DNA of 64,000 bases, taken from Rheinheimera oceanensis. GTDB lineage: Bacteria; Pseudomonadota; Gammaproteobacteria; Enterobacterales; Alteromonadaceae. A program made the translations under genes and the position numbers. The stretch covers positions 868,001-932,000 of the forward strand of contig NZ_JAGPNM010000001.1 in NCBI RefSeq assembly GCF_018831085.1, in the 5' to 3' direction. The notes beneath the pieces were generated by a model. It was not told where the DNA came from and made no database searches. It saw only the letters and a list, made by a program, of their open reading frames with translations. Of this stretch, positions 46,313 through 55,570 are shown piece after piece. Each line of letters begins with the position of its first letter. Positions within the stretch are counted from its first letter, which is position 1.

Positions 46313-46900
46313 TTACCTTGTAACATCATGCTTCAGGCTGCGCTCTATGCGTTGATCAGGGATCAACCATACCATGGCTATGGCCATGTAAATCGCTAAA
46401 GATAGCCACGGAGAAATAAAAGACAACAAAGCACCGATCAAATAAAACAACATAGATAAGCGGCCCTTCCAATCTGTTCCTACAGCATATTTCAACCTTG
46501 ATTGCTCTCCCTGCGCGACAATAATTCTGTATTCCAGTATCCAGTAAGCCACAGAGGACATCAGTAAGACAACGCCATACAAAGCTACGGGTTGAGCTGA
46601 GAAGCGGCTTTCCCCCATCCAGGCAGTTGTGAATGGGATTAAAGACAACCAGAATAACAAATGCAGATTGGCCCAAAGAATAGACGCCGTCACTTTGTCA
46701 CAGACATACAGCATATAATGATGGTTATTCCAGTAAATACCCAGGTAGATAAAACTCATTACATAACTGAAAATCACTGGCGCCATAGGTAATAAAGCAT
46801 CCAGACTGTGTCCGGCCGGACTACGCATTTCCAGCACCATAATAGTGATAACAATGGCGATCACGCCGTCAAACAGGGCTTCCAGTCTGTTTTTACCCAT
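46313..46900 (-). CDS. TMEM175 (DUF1211) family membrane protein
   Basis: 195 residues. The start FDGVIAIVITIMVLEMRSPA is the TMEM175 pattern (FSDGVxAI in helix 1, which lines the pore in the lysosomal potassium channel). Five or six membrane segments follow (IFSYVMSFIYLGIYWNNHHY, then ILWANLHLLFWLSLIPF). Bacterial members are proposed potassium channels. The 3' end has a diverged partial copy at 44511-44564. Confidence 0.9.
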   Translation of the reverse strand: MGKNRLEALFDGVIAIVITIMVLEMRSPAGHSLDALLPMAPVIFSYVMSFIYLGIYWNNHHYMLYVCDKVTASILWANLHLLFWLSLIPFTTAWMGESRFSAQPVALYGVVLLMSSVAYWILEYRIIVAQGEQSRLKYAVGTDWKGRLSMLFYLIGALLSFISPWLSLAIYMAIAMVWLIPDQRIERSLKHDVTR

Positions 46901-46937
46901 AAGAATACTCTTCCCTATAACCTTAACTTATTTACCA

Positions 46938-47825
46938 TTAAATATCTTTCGTAATTAAGTGCCGCAGATGTTCAATGAAAGACCTGGTAACAGGTCCTAA
47001 CTTTTCCGCATCCGCATAGTTGAGGTAATACATCATACTTCGGCACCCACACCTTGGTAAGGCAAGCGGGCTTAACTGCCCGGAGTTAACGTAAGGCGTC
47101 ACTAAATGCTTTGGAAGCCAGGCAAACCCAAAGCCATTTAAGAGTAGCTCAATCGAGATCGTGATATTACTTGCCGCCCATCTTTGCATGGATCCCGGCC
47201 AACCCTGTCCCCAGATTTTTTTCTGTCCGGAGTCTTGCAGTACAATCTGCCGGTAGCTTTTCAGATCTTCTAAAGTGACCTCTCTGCCAAGCTGATTAAG
47301 TGGATGAGACTGAGCAGCAACGGCAACAAACGTAATGTTACAAATGTCTTCGCTAAGATGATAATGATGCATAAAGGGCGACACGGCAATTTCTGCCTTA
47401 CCTGCAGAAAGTAATTCATCAGCACCGGATAAAACTGTTTCCATCAGCTCAATCCGCACCAGTGGGTGCTCTTGTGACACAATCGCCAATGCTTTGTATA
47501 AAAGGTCTCTGGGAAAGGCATTATCAATAGCGATATTAATTGTCGGCTCGCCCCCGGCTTGATAGTTTAACGCTACACTCTCCATACGCTCAGCTTCAGA
47601 AAGCAGAAAATTAATCCGTTGTAATAATTGCTCTCCTGCCGGCGTTAAACTCGTCTTACGATTTTCAACGCTAACTAATTGTACACCCAATGTATTTTCC
47701 ATTTTATAAACTGCATGGTGAATACTTGACTGACTTTTAAAAACCACCTCGGCGGCCTGGTGAAATCCGCCATGTTCGGCAACAGCTTTAAACATACGCC
47801 ATTGCTGTACTGTTGAACGTACCAT
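46938..47825 (-). CDS. LysR-family transcriptional regulator
   Basis: 295 residues: N-terminal winged HTH (WRMFKAVAEHGGFHQAAEVV, then FKSQSSIHHAVYKMENTLGV) and an effector domain from about 90 (INIAIDNAFPRDLLYKALAI). It lies between the TMEM175 gene and the Kef antiporter on the same strand, with short gaps. Its target cannot be read from the sequence. Confidence 0.93.
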   Translation of the reverse strand: MVRSTVQQWRMFKAVAEHGGFHQAAEVVFKSQSSIHHAVYKMENTLGVQLVSVENRKTSLTPAGEQLLQRINFLLSEAERMESVALNYQAGGEPTINIAIDNAFPRDLLYKALAIVSQEHPLVRIELMETVLSGADELLSAGKAEIAVSPFMHHYHLSEDICNITFVAVAAQSHPLNQLGREVTLEDLKSYRQIVLQDSGQKKIWGQGWPGSMQRWAASNITISIELLLNGFGFAWLPKHLVTPYVNSGQLSPLALPRCGCRSMMYYLNYADAEKLGPVTRSFIEHLRHLITKDI

Positions 47826-47892
47826 ATTGACCTCTTAAAACTCATTCCATTCCGAACCAACACAAACAAAATCTGTACATCATCTGATGCCG

Positions 47893-49686
47893 TCATTCCT
47901 CACTTTGGGGCCGGGGTTTATAAAAAGGGCCCGGTTCAGATGTAGCGATATTGCTGCGGATAAACTGGCGGCCATTTTCCATACCGCCAATCAGTTCCAG
48001 TTTCACCCGTTCTTCGTCCCGCAAACGTACATCGCTAAGTGCATCCATTGCTTGTTCATTGTCAAACCCCAAACCCGTTAGTACTGCTTTACTAAAGGTC
48101 AGTGCGGATTCAAATGTTTCGCGAACCTGAAACGCAACTCCCGCTTTGATTAGCCTTAGTGAATGACCACGATCAAATGAGCGGACATAGAGTTTTGTCA
48201 TAGGAAAAGCCGATTGGCATAGCTCGACAATCCGATCTGCAGACTCAGGGTTGTCAATACAAACCAGGATAGCTTCGGCTGTTTCAGCTCCGGATGCGCG
48301 TAATACATCAAGGCGGGTCCCGTCGCCGTAATGCACCTTAAAGCCAAACTTGGCGGCCGTTTGGATCATAGCAACATCATTTTCGATCACGGAAAGCTCA
48401 ACACGTTGTGCCAACAATGCCTGGCTGGCTACCTGAGCAAACCGACCAAAACCGATAAGCAGAACCCGGCCACGCAAACCCTGAGCTTCATCAACATCCT
48501 TGAGATTAGGGGCCTCGCCACCTCTCTCCAGCCACTTATTGGCAAGTAAAACCAGCGGTGTCAGTGCCATAGAGATAATCACAATGGCACTTAAGATTGC
48601 CGAGTCGCGAACATCAAAGATGCCGGCGGCCACTGCTGCGGCATACAAAACAAACGCAAATTCGCCGCCTTGTGCAAACAGCGCCGTTCTGCGCATTGCC
48701 TGAGCATGTGTAGCGCTGGTTAAACGTGCTATGCCGTATATCCCGATTGCCTTTACCACCATAAAAACCAAGACACCGCCCAGCACAAGACGCCACTCTT
48801 CAGCAACAATAGGCAGATCGAGCGACATACCTACACTCAGGAAAAATAATCCGAGCAAAATGCCGCGAAACGGCTCAATATCTGCCTCCAACTGATGCCT
48901 AAAGTTAGATTCGGCAAGCAACACTCCGGCGATAAAAGCCCCCATCGCCATTGACAGGCCCACACTCTGCATAAACACGGCGGAACCCAACACAACCAAC
49001 AAGGCCGCTGCAGTTAACACCTCCCGTGCTCCAGTGCGGGCAATAATTCTGAAAAAAGGGTCAAGCAACCAGTACCCCGCTGCCAGTAATGTAGCCAGGC
49101 CCGCAAAGGCGATTGCGGCACCTTGCCATAACGGCGCTGCGTCGACCTCTGGTGGACTGGCTAAAGTGCCCCATAGCGCAACCATCGCCAGCAACGGCAC
49201 TATTGCCAAATCTTCCAACAGCAGGACAGATACCGCCCGCTGCCCTTCCGGGGAGGCTAGCTCGCCTTGTTCCTGCAACAGTTGCATAATGACAGCAGTG
49301 GATGACAACACAAATCCCATGGCGCCGATCACGGCAACCGGCAGTGACATACCCGCTGCCTTGGCGGCTAATGTTAGTAAGATGCCGCATGTCACTACCT
49401 GAGCTACGCCCAATCCGAATATCTGCCGTCTTAATGCCCACAGCTTAGATGGGTGCATCTCTAATCCGATAATAAACAGAAACATCACAACACCGAGTTC
49501 AGCGGTATGCAGCAGTGTTTCCGGGCTGTCTATCAGACCTAATCCAAAGGGACCTACTGCCAGCCCGGCCGCAAGATAGCCAAGCACAGAGCCGAGCCCC
49601 AGCCGCCTGAATAGCGGTACAGCGACAATTGCCGCCCCCAACAACACAACCACCTGGACCAGGCCGAAACCGGAAGCATCACCCAT
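47893..49686 (-). CDS. CPA2 (Kef-type) cation:proton antiporter with TrkA-N domain
   Basis: 597 residues: an antiporter domain of about 12 helices (10-375), with LGSVLGYLAAGLAVGPFGLG and GELASPEGQRAVSVLLLEDL, then an NAD-binding RCK/TrkA-N domain from about 405 (GRVLLIGFGRFAQVASQALL, AILVCIDNPESADRIVELCQ). This is the KefB/KefC plan; in those, glutathione adducts open potassium efflux to acidify the cell during electrophile stress. The adjacent azoreductase is the sort of quinone reductase that accompanies Kef systems. Glutathione gating here is inferred. Confidence 0.93.
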   Translation of the reverse strand: MGDASGFGLVQVVVLLGAAIVAVPLFRRLGLGSVLGYLAAGLAVGPFGLGLIDSPETLLHTAELGVVMFLFIIGLEMHPSKLWALRRQIFGLGVAQVVTCGILLTLAAKAAGMSLPVAVIGAMGFVLSSTAVIMQLLQEQGELASPEGQRAVSVLLLEDLAIVPLLAMVALWGTLASPPEVDAAPLWQGAAIAFAGLATLLAAGYWLLDPFFRIIARTGAREVLTAAALLVVLGSAVFMQSVGLSMAMGAFIAGVLLAESNFRHQLEADIEPFRGILLGLFFLSVGMSLDLPIVAEEWRLVLGGVLVFMVVKAIGIYGIARLTSATHAQAMRRTALFAQGGEFAFVLYAAAVAAGIFDVRDSAILSAIVIISMALTPLVLLANKWLERGGEAPNLKDVDEAQGLRGRVLLIGFGRFAQVASQALLAQRVELSVIENDVAMIQTAAKFGFKVHYGDGTRLDVLRASGAETAEAILVCIDNPESADRIVELCQSAFPMTKLYVRSFDRGHSLRLIKAGVAFQVRETFESALTFSKAVLTGLGFDNEQAMDALSDVRLRDEERVKLELIGGMENGRQFIRSNIATSEPGPFYKPRPQSEE

Positions 49687-49695
49687 CAGTCCTCC

Positions 49696-50328
49696 TTAAA
49701 CCTCAAGTACGCTGAAAAAATCGGCTGTAATAACGTCGGTAATCCTGGTTTTCGCAGTAGTAATTGCCAACTCACGGGCTTCCGGGCCGGAACCCAGCTT
49801 CTCTGCATGAATAAAGGTCACGTCAGTTATGCCAATAAAACCCAATAATGTTTTCAGGTATGGCTCCTGAAAGTCCATCCATTTGGTAGGGCCATCGGTA
49901 AACCGGCCCCCTCTTGCTTCGATCACCACAGCCCGTGTACCGGTAAGCAGCCCCTGCACAGCACCATCCTTGTATGCAAAGGTGACCCGTGGCCGCAGTA
50001 CATGGTCAAACCAGGCGCGCAGTGATGTTGGTATGCTGAAGTTGTACATTGGCGCACCGATAACAACCACATCGGCTGCTGTTAACTCTGCAATCAGCTC
50101 GTCCGAAAGCGCCTGTGCCGTTAATTCAGCCTGAGTTTGCGCAACAGCTCTGATGCCGGCAACAGTAGCAGAAGTCAAATGCGGGATAGCGCCATCACCT
50201 AAGTCCCTATGGGTAATCTCAGCATCAGGTTCTATGGCCAGTAAACGCTGCACGGTTTCAGCTACCAATAACCGGGAAACCGAAGCATCACCTGACAGGC
50301 TGCTGTTTATCACTAAAATTTTGCTCAT
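49696..50328 (-). CDS. azoR: FMN-dependent NADH-azoreductase
   Basis: 210 residues: SKILVINSSLSGDASVSRLL at the start and the flavodoxin-fold signature GAPMYNFSIPTSLRAWFDHV near 97, plus RPRVTFAYKDGAVQGLL. AzoR reduces quinones and azo compounds with NADH. It overlaps the upstream NTF2-like gene by 4 bases (ATGA) and lies 9 bases before the Kef gene, so all three form one operon. Confidence 0.95.
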   Translation of the reverse strand: MSKILVINSSLSGDASVSRLLVAETVQRLLAIEPDAEITHRDLGDGAIPHLTSATVAGIRAVAQTQAELTAQALSDELIAELTAADVVVIGAPMYNFSIPTSLRAWFDHVLRPRVTFAYKDGAVQGLLTGTRAVVIEARGGRFTDGPTKWMDFQEPYLKTLLGFIGITDVTFIHAEKLGSGPEARELAITTAKTRITDVITADFFSVLEV

Positions 50329-51050
50329 AATAAGCGGTGCTCCTTTGGATCAAACATGGCAATACCATGCTGAGCGTTAGTTACAGGGGCTTCGTTTTGC
50401 AATACATCCCAATGTTCGGCAAGCTTGCCATCCTCAATCCTGAAGATATCAACCACGACTTGCGGTACCTCACCCCAGCCACGGATACGGCCGTGGATCG
50501 CCACGACGTCTGCTTCGGCGATGATAAGGCCGGGTTCATAGAACACTTCTTTCGACAGGTTGCTGACAATCTGCTGTAACGCGTCCCGGCCTTGCGGAAT
50601 ATCAGGGTTGTGCTGGATATAATCTTTGGTATAGAGGCGTGCTACTGCGCTGGCATCATGGCGCTGAAACAACGAGGTCATTGCTTCGAGCACTAACGCT
50701 TTGTTACGGGCAGGTTTATCATCCGCGATAGTAGCCGCTTGCTGCGTAACAGTGATGTTTCCGGCCATACGCAAAAAAGTGCCATCGGGTAGTGTGGCAA
50801 AAGATTGCACAGCAAGGCGATCATAATCCTGAATATTGACCACAGTAGCGCCGTCTTTTTCCTGCCAGCTTACGGCGAAGGTACTGTTGCCAAGCGGAAC
50901 GACCTGAATATCGACAATCTCGGTGCGGGCAAAAGGGCCGTCTTTAATTTCAAACTTAAGCTGCGTAACGGATAAAAGTGTAAGGCTTACCTGAAAGTGT
51001 GGAAAAGAAACATCCATTGCCAGCCCAACAGGAAACTGATTTAGCGACAT
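50325..51050 (-). CDS. Two-domain MoaF-like / SnoaL-like (NTF2) protein
   Basis: 241 residues. The N-terminal half (about 1-95) is a beta-barrel-like domain (VSLTLLSVTQLKFEIKDGPF, VQVVPLGNSTFAVSWQEKDG) that resembles MoaF/calycin-type folds. The C-terminal half (about 112-235) is SnoaL-like (LVLEAMTSLFQRHDASAVAR, YIQHNPDIPQGRDAL, VVVDIFRIEDGKLAEHWDVL). SnoaL domains in such stress operons have no proven role. It starts the azoR-Kef operon. Confidence 0.82.
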   Translation of the reverse strand: MSLNQFPVGLAMDVSFPHFQVSLTLLSVTQLKFEIKDGPFARTEIVDIQVVPLGNSTFAVSWQEKDGATVVNIQDYDRLAVQSFATLPDGTFLRMAGNITVTQQAATIADDKPARNKALVLEAMTSLFQRHDASAVARLYTKDYIQHNPDIPQGRDALQQIVSNLSKEVFYEPGLIIAEADVVAIHGRIRGWGEVPQVVVDIFRIEDGKLAEHWDVLQNEAPVTNAQHGIAMFDPKEHRLL

Positions 51051-51118
51051 CTTTGCTATTCCTTATTGAAGTAATAAACACCCGGGACAAGCCGTTTGCT
51101 CAGACGATAACGAAAATG

Positions 51119-51143
51119 AAGCCCGGGCCTGCTGCCCGGGCTT
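51119..51143 (-). terminator. Intrinsic terminator after the isochorismatase-like gene
   Basis: Perfect 10-bp stem AAGCCCGGGC / GCCCGGGCTT with a 5-base loop, 8 bases after the stop of the gene on the minus strand; a short T-rich tract (CATTTTCG) follows. It separates the hydrolase from the next gene. Confidence 0.85.
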
Positions 51144-51150
51144 ACTCAAC

Positions 51151-51804
51151 TTAGCTCTTGCTGCCTGGCACTGGTGTATTAAGTAATTGCTGCTCCCACA
51201 TATACGCAATACTGCTGCCACCACCATGCTGCCTCATAACATCAAGTATCCCGGCAAGGTGCTCGGTCCGCGCCCAGTCCCGCTGCCATTCGGACGCCAA
51301 TGCCATCCAGGTCATCATATTCACGCCGGCCGCAATCATGCGCTGTATACCGACTTCGTGAGCCTCTACCGACGTACCGCCAGACGCATCCGTGATGACA
51401 GTGACGTCCCAGCCCTCGCCAGCAGCCTGGATAGCTGGCATCGCAACACATATTTCGGTCCACAGCCCTGCGATGATCAGTTGCTTGCGACCCGTCGCCT
51501 TGACCGCGTCCACAGTCGGTTTGTCTTCCCAGGTATTGATGAACGTGCGGTCGATGATCTCCTGCCCGGGAAATACATCCGTGATCTGAGGAAAGATGTT
51601 GCCGCCCTGGGCAGCGACCACACTCGTCAGGATGGTGGGAACATTGAAGGCTTTGGCTGTCTTGGCCAGGGCCGCCGAATTGTTAATTACCATCGTCGGT
51701 TCGTGGCTGTTCAGGTTGGCAAGCTGATAAGGTTGGTGGTCGATAAGTACAAGTACAGAATCTTCCGGACGAAGAAGTGAAGCCAGGCCATTACGTAATT
51801 TCAT
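51151..51804 (-). CDS. Isochorismatase-like cysteine hydrolase
   Basis: 217 residues. It has LVLIDHQPYQLANLNSHEPT, then KAFNVPTILTSVVAAQGGN and IIAGLWTEICVAMPAIQAA, with the catalytic Cys in the last. It is a relative of the 36.7 kb gene. It is divergent from a LysR gene across about 190 bases, which contain a dyad, so LysR control is expected. Substrate unknown. Confidence 0.9.
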   Translation of the reverse strand: MKLRNGLASLLRPEDSVLVLIDHQPYQLANLNSHEPTMVINNSAALAKTAKAFNVPTILTSVVAAQGGNIFPQITDVFPGQEIIDRTFINTWEDKPTVDAVKATGRKQLIIAGLWTEICVAMPAIQAAGEGWDVTVITDASGGTSVEAHEVGIQRMIAAGVNMMTWMALASEWQRDWARTEHLAGILDVMRQHGGGSSIAYMWEQQLLNTPVPGSKS

Positions 51805-51909
51805 GATGATACCTCTACTGTTGTAAGTAAATTTGCGTTAGCGGGAGTCGGGTGTCGGCAACGATGTCTTCTCCGACAGGTAGAGATTGCCATTGCGAAT
51901 TGTGGTGCG

Positions 51910-51938
51910 ATATTATCTATTGAGATAGTATCCATTTA
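51910..51938. promoter_or_regulatory. LysR-type operator between hydrolase and lysR genes
   Basis: An imperfect dyad at 51910-51931 (ATTATCT and AGATAGTAT arms) is followed by a segment, GATAGTATCCATTTA (51924-51938), that recurs at 62081-62095 with one change. It lies 56 bases before the LysR start, the usual place for an autoregulatory LysR site. Confidence 0.6.
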
Positions 51939-51993
51939 TGACACTCTGTGTCGCGCCGGGAGGAACGCTCGGATTGGACATAGGAATATCAAG

Positions 51994-52902
51994 GTGGACA
52001 TTGAAGAGCTGCAAACATTTATAGAAATTGCTGATGCAGGCGGTGTTTCACCTGCTGCACGCCGTCTTGGTGTATCTAAATCGATCGTTAGCAGGCGGCT
52101 TTTACGGCTTGAGGCTGAACTTGGCGTTCAGCTTCTTTCGCGAAGCACCAGAGGAGCAACACTGACAGAGGCAGGAGCTACCTTCAGGGATTATGCAGTA
52201 AAAGCCTGTACTGAGATCGATATAGCCAAAGAAACGATCCTGCCCGAAGGTGAGCTGCGTGGCAGATTAAGAATTGCAGCGCCGCTGTCTTTCGGCCCAA
52301 CCCACCTCGCCCCCTTATTGGCGGAAATGGCGCGAAATCATCCTCTTCTGCATGTTCATACTTGCTATAGTGACCGCGTCGTCGATCTCATAGCAGAAGG
52401 ATATGATTGCGCTATCCGGCTTGGTTATCTTCAGGATTCTAATCTGCTTGCAAAACGGGTAGGAACAATATACGGAACCGTAGTTGCCAGTCCAGACTAC
52501 ATCAAAACTCACGGAGCACCAGAAACGCCAGAGCAGTTGCTTACCCATCAGGCTCTTATGCAGGGTACTGAAAGCTGGCAATTCATGGATGGTGATAAAG
52601 TCATCGCTATACACCCTCAGGGGCGTTTCAAAGCCGACAATGGCTCAGCGTTGGTAGCAGCCGCCGTTGCAGGGCTTGGTATAGGTATGGTTCCCGATGG
52701 CTTAATTCATGAATATCTGGCTTCTGGCGCACTTGTAGCGGTGATGACTGGCTACCCGGTACGTCCCGGCGGAGCATATGTCGTCAGCCCGCCAAGTTCA
52801 CATCCGGCACGAAAGGTGCGGCTGCTTACTGAACTGCTGATCGAACATTTCAAAAACGCGCCGCACTTTGCAAAGGCTTCTGATCCCCCCAAAAAAACCT
52901 GA
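51994..52902 (+). CDS. LysR-family transcriptional regulator
   Basis: 302 residues. The GTG at 51994 starts MDIEELQTFIEIADAGGVSP, with the HTH ARRLGVSKSIVSRRLLRLEA. The C-terminal domain (LRIAAPLSFGPTHLAPLLAE) is the common sensor fold. It diverges from the isochorismatase-like gene at 51804, which it probably controls. The shared motif near 62.1 kb suggests a second target. Confidence 0.93.
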   Translation: MDIEELQTFIEIADAGGVSPAARRLGVSKSIVSRRLLRLEAELGVQLLSRSTRGATLTEAGATFRDYAVKACTEIDIAKETILPEGELRGRLRIAAPLSFGPTHLAPLLAEMARNHPLLHVHTCYSDRVVDLIAEGYDCAIRLGYLQDSNLLAKRVGTIYGTVVASPDYIKTHGAPETPEQLLTHQALMQGTESWQFMDGDKVIAIHPQGRFKADNGSALVAAAVAGLGIGMVPDGLIHEYLASGALVAVMTGYPVRPGGAYVVSPPSSHPARKVRLLTELLIEHFKNAPHFAKASDPPKKT

Positions 52903-52989
52903 CTGTAATGCGTTTTACCTACAATCACATTAGCAACCGCCAATATGCTATATAGGCCAAGAATGCACCGCAGAATGCTGTCAGCATGT

Positions 52990-53388
52990 TTACATTACTT
53001 CGGTAATAACCTGGGTTTCACTCTGCGTCATCAATTTGTGTATCGGGCATTTTCCCGCAATTTCAGTAAGTTTCTGCTTATCTGACTCAGCGAGTTTACC
53101 GAAAAACTTCAATTTTACCTTAATAACATAAAGGCCTTTTGCCTCCTGAGTAGTGTCACGCTCAACATCAATATCAAGGTAATCTAATGGAATATTCTTA
53201 TTTTTTGCATACATCATCACGGTAATGGCTTTGCACGCAGCCAAAGAGGCGTCATACAAATCATGAGGATCCGGTGCGCTGTTGTCCCCGCCAATAGAAG
53301 CGGCAATATCAGCAAAAATGGTATGTTGATTAATCCGGATAGTTTGACGGAATGCACCGCTATCACTTTTTCTCAGCTCAATAGCCAT
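52990..53388 (-). CDS. OsmC-family peroxiredoxin-like protein
   Basis: 132 residues. The two redox Cys positions are present: LYDASLAACKAITVMMYAKN (Cys near 53) and AGKCPIHKLMTQSE (Cys near 116). OsmC/Ohr proteins reduce organic hydroperoxides. Its start overlaps the pirin stop by one base (TAATG), so the two are coupled. Confidence 0.9.
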   Translation of the reverse strand: MAIELRKSDSGAFRQTIRINQHTIFADIAASIGGDNSAPDPHDLYDASLAACKAITVMMYAKNKNIPLDYLDIDVERDTTQEAKGLYVIKVKLKFFGKLAESDKQKLTEIAGKCPIHKLMTQSETQVITEVM

Positions 53389-54308
53389 TACTTTGCTCCT
53401 GGTAAGGGGATAAATTCTTCTTCGTCACCCGGTACAACAGGGAACTTTTTTTCAATCCAATCGTGTTTTGCCTGCTCAATGCGTTCTTTTCGGCTGGATA
53501 CAAAGTTCCACTCCATATAGCGGCTTGATATTTTCTCACCACCAATCAAGGCAATAACAGTTGGCTGTAGTGCGGTGATGGTAACGCCGGTAGCATCAGA
53601 CAGAATAATCATCTGCTTTTCAGTATAACGACGCTCTTTAATTTTTAGCTCGCCTTTTGCAATATAAAGGCCCCGCTCAGCCTCGTTAGGTAACTCAAGA
53701 GTTTGGCCCGGCAGCAGTTGTGCCTCCAAATACAAGGTCCGGTAAAACTCTTTTACCGGGGAGACCACGCCATAAGCACGCCCAATAAGAACTCTGACAG
53801 GTACGCCATCTACTGCAACAGAAGGTATCTTGTCAGATGGGTAATGATGAAACTCAGGCTCTATTTCTTCTGACTCTTCGGGCAACGCCATCCACAATTG
53901 TAAACCATGCAGTCCACGGGTTTGTTGCGTTATCTCGGAAGCCTCGCGCTCAGAATGCACTATACCTTTGCCTGCAACCATCAGGTTAACCGCCCCCGGC
54001 GTGATCTTCTGGAAAGTGCCTAAGGAGTCCCGATGCAATACTTCACCTTCGAATAAATAGGTCACGGTTGCTAAATTTACATGAGGATGTGGCCGAACAT
54101 TAATGCCAGACCCAGGCCGGAAGATTGCCGGCCCCATCTCATCAAAAAATATCCATGGCCCAACGCTGCGTTTCTCCAGCACTGGTAAACACCGGTTAAC
54201 GCTAAATCCGCCTAAGTCTCTGAGTTTGGGCTGTACCACTAGCTCAATAGCATCACACTCGTTCACTTGTTGACATCGTGTTTCAAGTTCCAGTTGTTCA
54301 ATACTCAT
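53388..54308 (-). CDS. Pirin-family protein
   Basis: 306 residues. Metal-site signature GINVRPHPHVNLATVTYLFE (two His) with later GEVLHRDSLGTFQKITPG and MVAGKGIVHSERE, as in pirins and the quercetinase-like YhaK/YhhW group. These are iron-binding cupins, some of which oxidise quercetin. It starts the pirin-osmC operon, about 125 bases after a CTATAC dyad. Confidence 0.93.
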   Translation of the reverse strand: MSIEQLELETRCQQVNECDAIELVVQPKLRDLGGFSVNRCLPVLEKRSVGPWIFFDEMGPAIFRPGSGINVRPHPHVNLATVTYLFEGEVLHRDSLGTFQKITPGAVNLMVAGKGIVHSEREASEITQQTRGLHGLQLWMALPEESEEIEPEFHHYPSDKIPSVAVDGVPVRVLIGRAYGVVSPVKEFYRTLYLEAQLLPGQTLELPNEAERGLYIAKGELKIKERRYTEKQMIILSDATGVTITALQPTVIALIGGEKISSRYMEWNFVSSRKERIEQAKHDWIEKKFPVVPGDEEEFIPLPGAK

Positions 54309-54433
54309 AGCATTTACCTCTTATTTTTTAGCAACGACTTATACCGGAAACCGGCGTAGGTTAGGAGTAAGACTGCCAGCAAGCCTCGCAATGCACAGGA
54401 GTTCAATCTACTAAACCTGAGCGTTAAATAAAC

Positions 54434-54449
54434 CTATACATAGGCATAG
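54434..54449. promoter_or_regulatory. CTATAC...GCATAG dyad upstream of the pirin operon
   Basis: CTATACATAGGCATAG, flanked so that the longer form is CCTAT-N8-ATAGG. It matches the site at 28525-28540 in 15 of 16 bases. It lies 126 bases before the pirin start. Confidence 0.55.
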
Positions 54450-54504
54450 GTTTATTTGTAGTGGCAAACACATGGCTAAAGAAACTGCCTTCTTCGAGTC
54501 TTCC

Positions 54505-55449
54505 TTAGCTGAAATCTGGTAAAACTTCTTTGGCCAGTCGTTGTAACGTCGATTCAATGTCGGCCGTGTTAAAACGCAGATTCAATCCAACATGGTTTAT
54601 ACCAATCTGCTGCAACTGCCTCAAATAGGTTCGCAGGGCATTTGCACCTAAACTAAACCCCAAATGTATCGGACGCGGCGCGGCATTCGGGTTTTCCTGC
54701 AAATCAATATACAGCGATTGCATGGCCGGCTTATCCGCAATACCTGCTTCGGCCATGCGCTTGCGCCAGTCAGTGATAATGGCCGCCTGGGCGTCGATGC
54801 GTCGCGGGTATGTCATCCAGCCATCGCCATTGCGTGCGAGCCAGTCGGGGCTCTGCCGACTGGCGCCGGTAATCAATAGCGGCAAGCGTCCCGATACCGG
54901 CTTTGGAAGCAGCTCCATGCTGCTGTCGGGGTTACCGAACGCATTCGTAAAGCCAGGCCTGTTGCTCCAGGCATCGCGAATATAATCAAGGCTGGCCCGA
55001 AAGCTCTCGCCACGGCTTTCAAACGGACGGTGAAACGCAGGGTATTCTTCCGGGCGATCACCGGACGCTACCCCCAGCAAGATACGCCCACCGGACAAAA
55101 CATCGGCGCTGGCAGCGGCTTTGGCCACATGGGCCGGGTGGCGCAGCGGCAAGACAATGCTTGATACACCAAGCGCAATGCGCTGGGTATTGCCTGCTAA
55201 ATACCCAAGGTAAACAAAAGGATCGAAGATCTGCCCTGCGTCGCCGAAGGTCGGCACATTGAACGGGACATCACGCAACCATACCGCGCTGAATCCTAAT
55301 TCTTCCACCAATTGCACCCGCTGCAAATGCTGCTGCATAGTCGGAATTGCACTATACGCATTATTTTCAATCGGAATGAAAATGCCCAGGCTAAGGCGCC
55401 CAGGCCGGAATGTTTCGTTATAGGCGTTGTTGATTGCCTGAAAATTCAT
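54505..55449 (-). CDS. LLM-class flavin-dependent oxidoreductase (luciferase-like)
   Basis: 314 residues from the ATG at 55449; a GTG at 55458 is possible. LSLGIFIPIENNAYSAIPTM, FSAVWLRDVPFNVPTFGDAG and ILLGVASGDRPEEYPAF are typical of FMN-dependent luciferase-like monooxygenases. It is on the minus strand with no close partner. Substrate unknown, perhaps an electrophile or nitro compound, given its neighbours. Confidence 0.92.
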   Translation of the reverse strand: MNFQAINNAYNETFRPGRLSLGIFIPIENNAYSAIPTMQQHLQRVQLVEELGFSAVWLRDVPFNVPTFGDAGQIFDPFVYLGYLAGNTQRIALGVSSIVLPLRHPAHVAKAAASADVLSGGRILLGVASGDRPEEYPAFHRPFESRGESFRASLDYIRDAWSNRPGFTNAFGNPDSSMELLPKPVSGRLPLLITGASRQSPDWLARNGDGWMTYPRRIDAQAAIITDWRKRMAEAGIADKPAMQSLYIDLQENPNAAPRPIHLGFSLGANALRTYLRQLQQIGINHVGLNLRFNTADIESTLQRLAKEVLPDFS

Positions 55450-55502
55450 ACTACCCACCGGTTATCATCATGCTTAATTTATGTCTAACGCTTGCTGATT
55501 TA

Positions 55503-55530
55503 TGATGAACGCTTTGGCAAGCGTTCATCA
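55503..55530. other. 28-base perfect inverted repeat
   Basis: TGATGAACGCTT, loop TGGC, AAGCGTTCATCA: 12-bp arms with no mismatch, 54 bases before the LLM start and 41 after the quinone-oxidoreductase stop. No T-run follows on either strand, so an operator for a TetR- or MarR-type protein is as likely as a terminator. Confidence 0.65.
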
Positions 55531-55570
55531 CATCAGCTTAAGTGTGATCAACACATAGATATCTTCAGTG

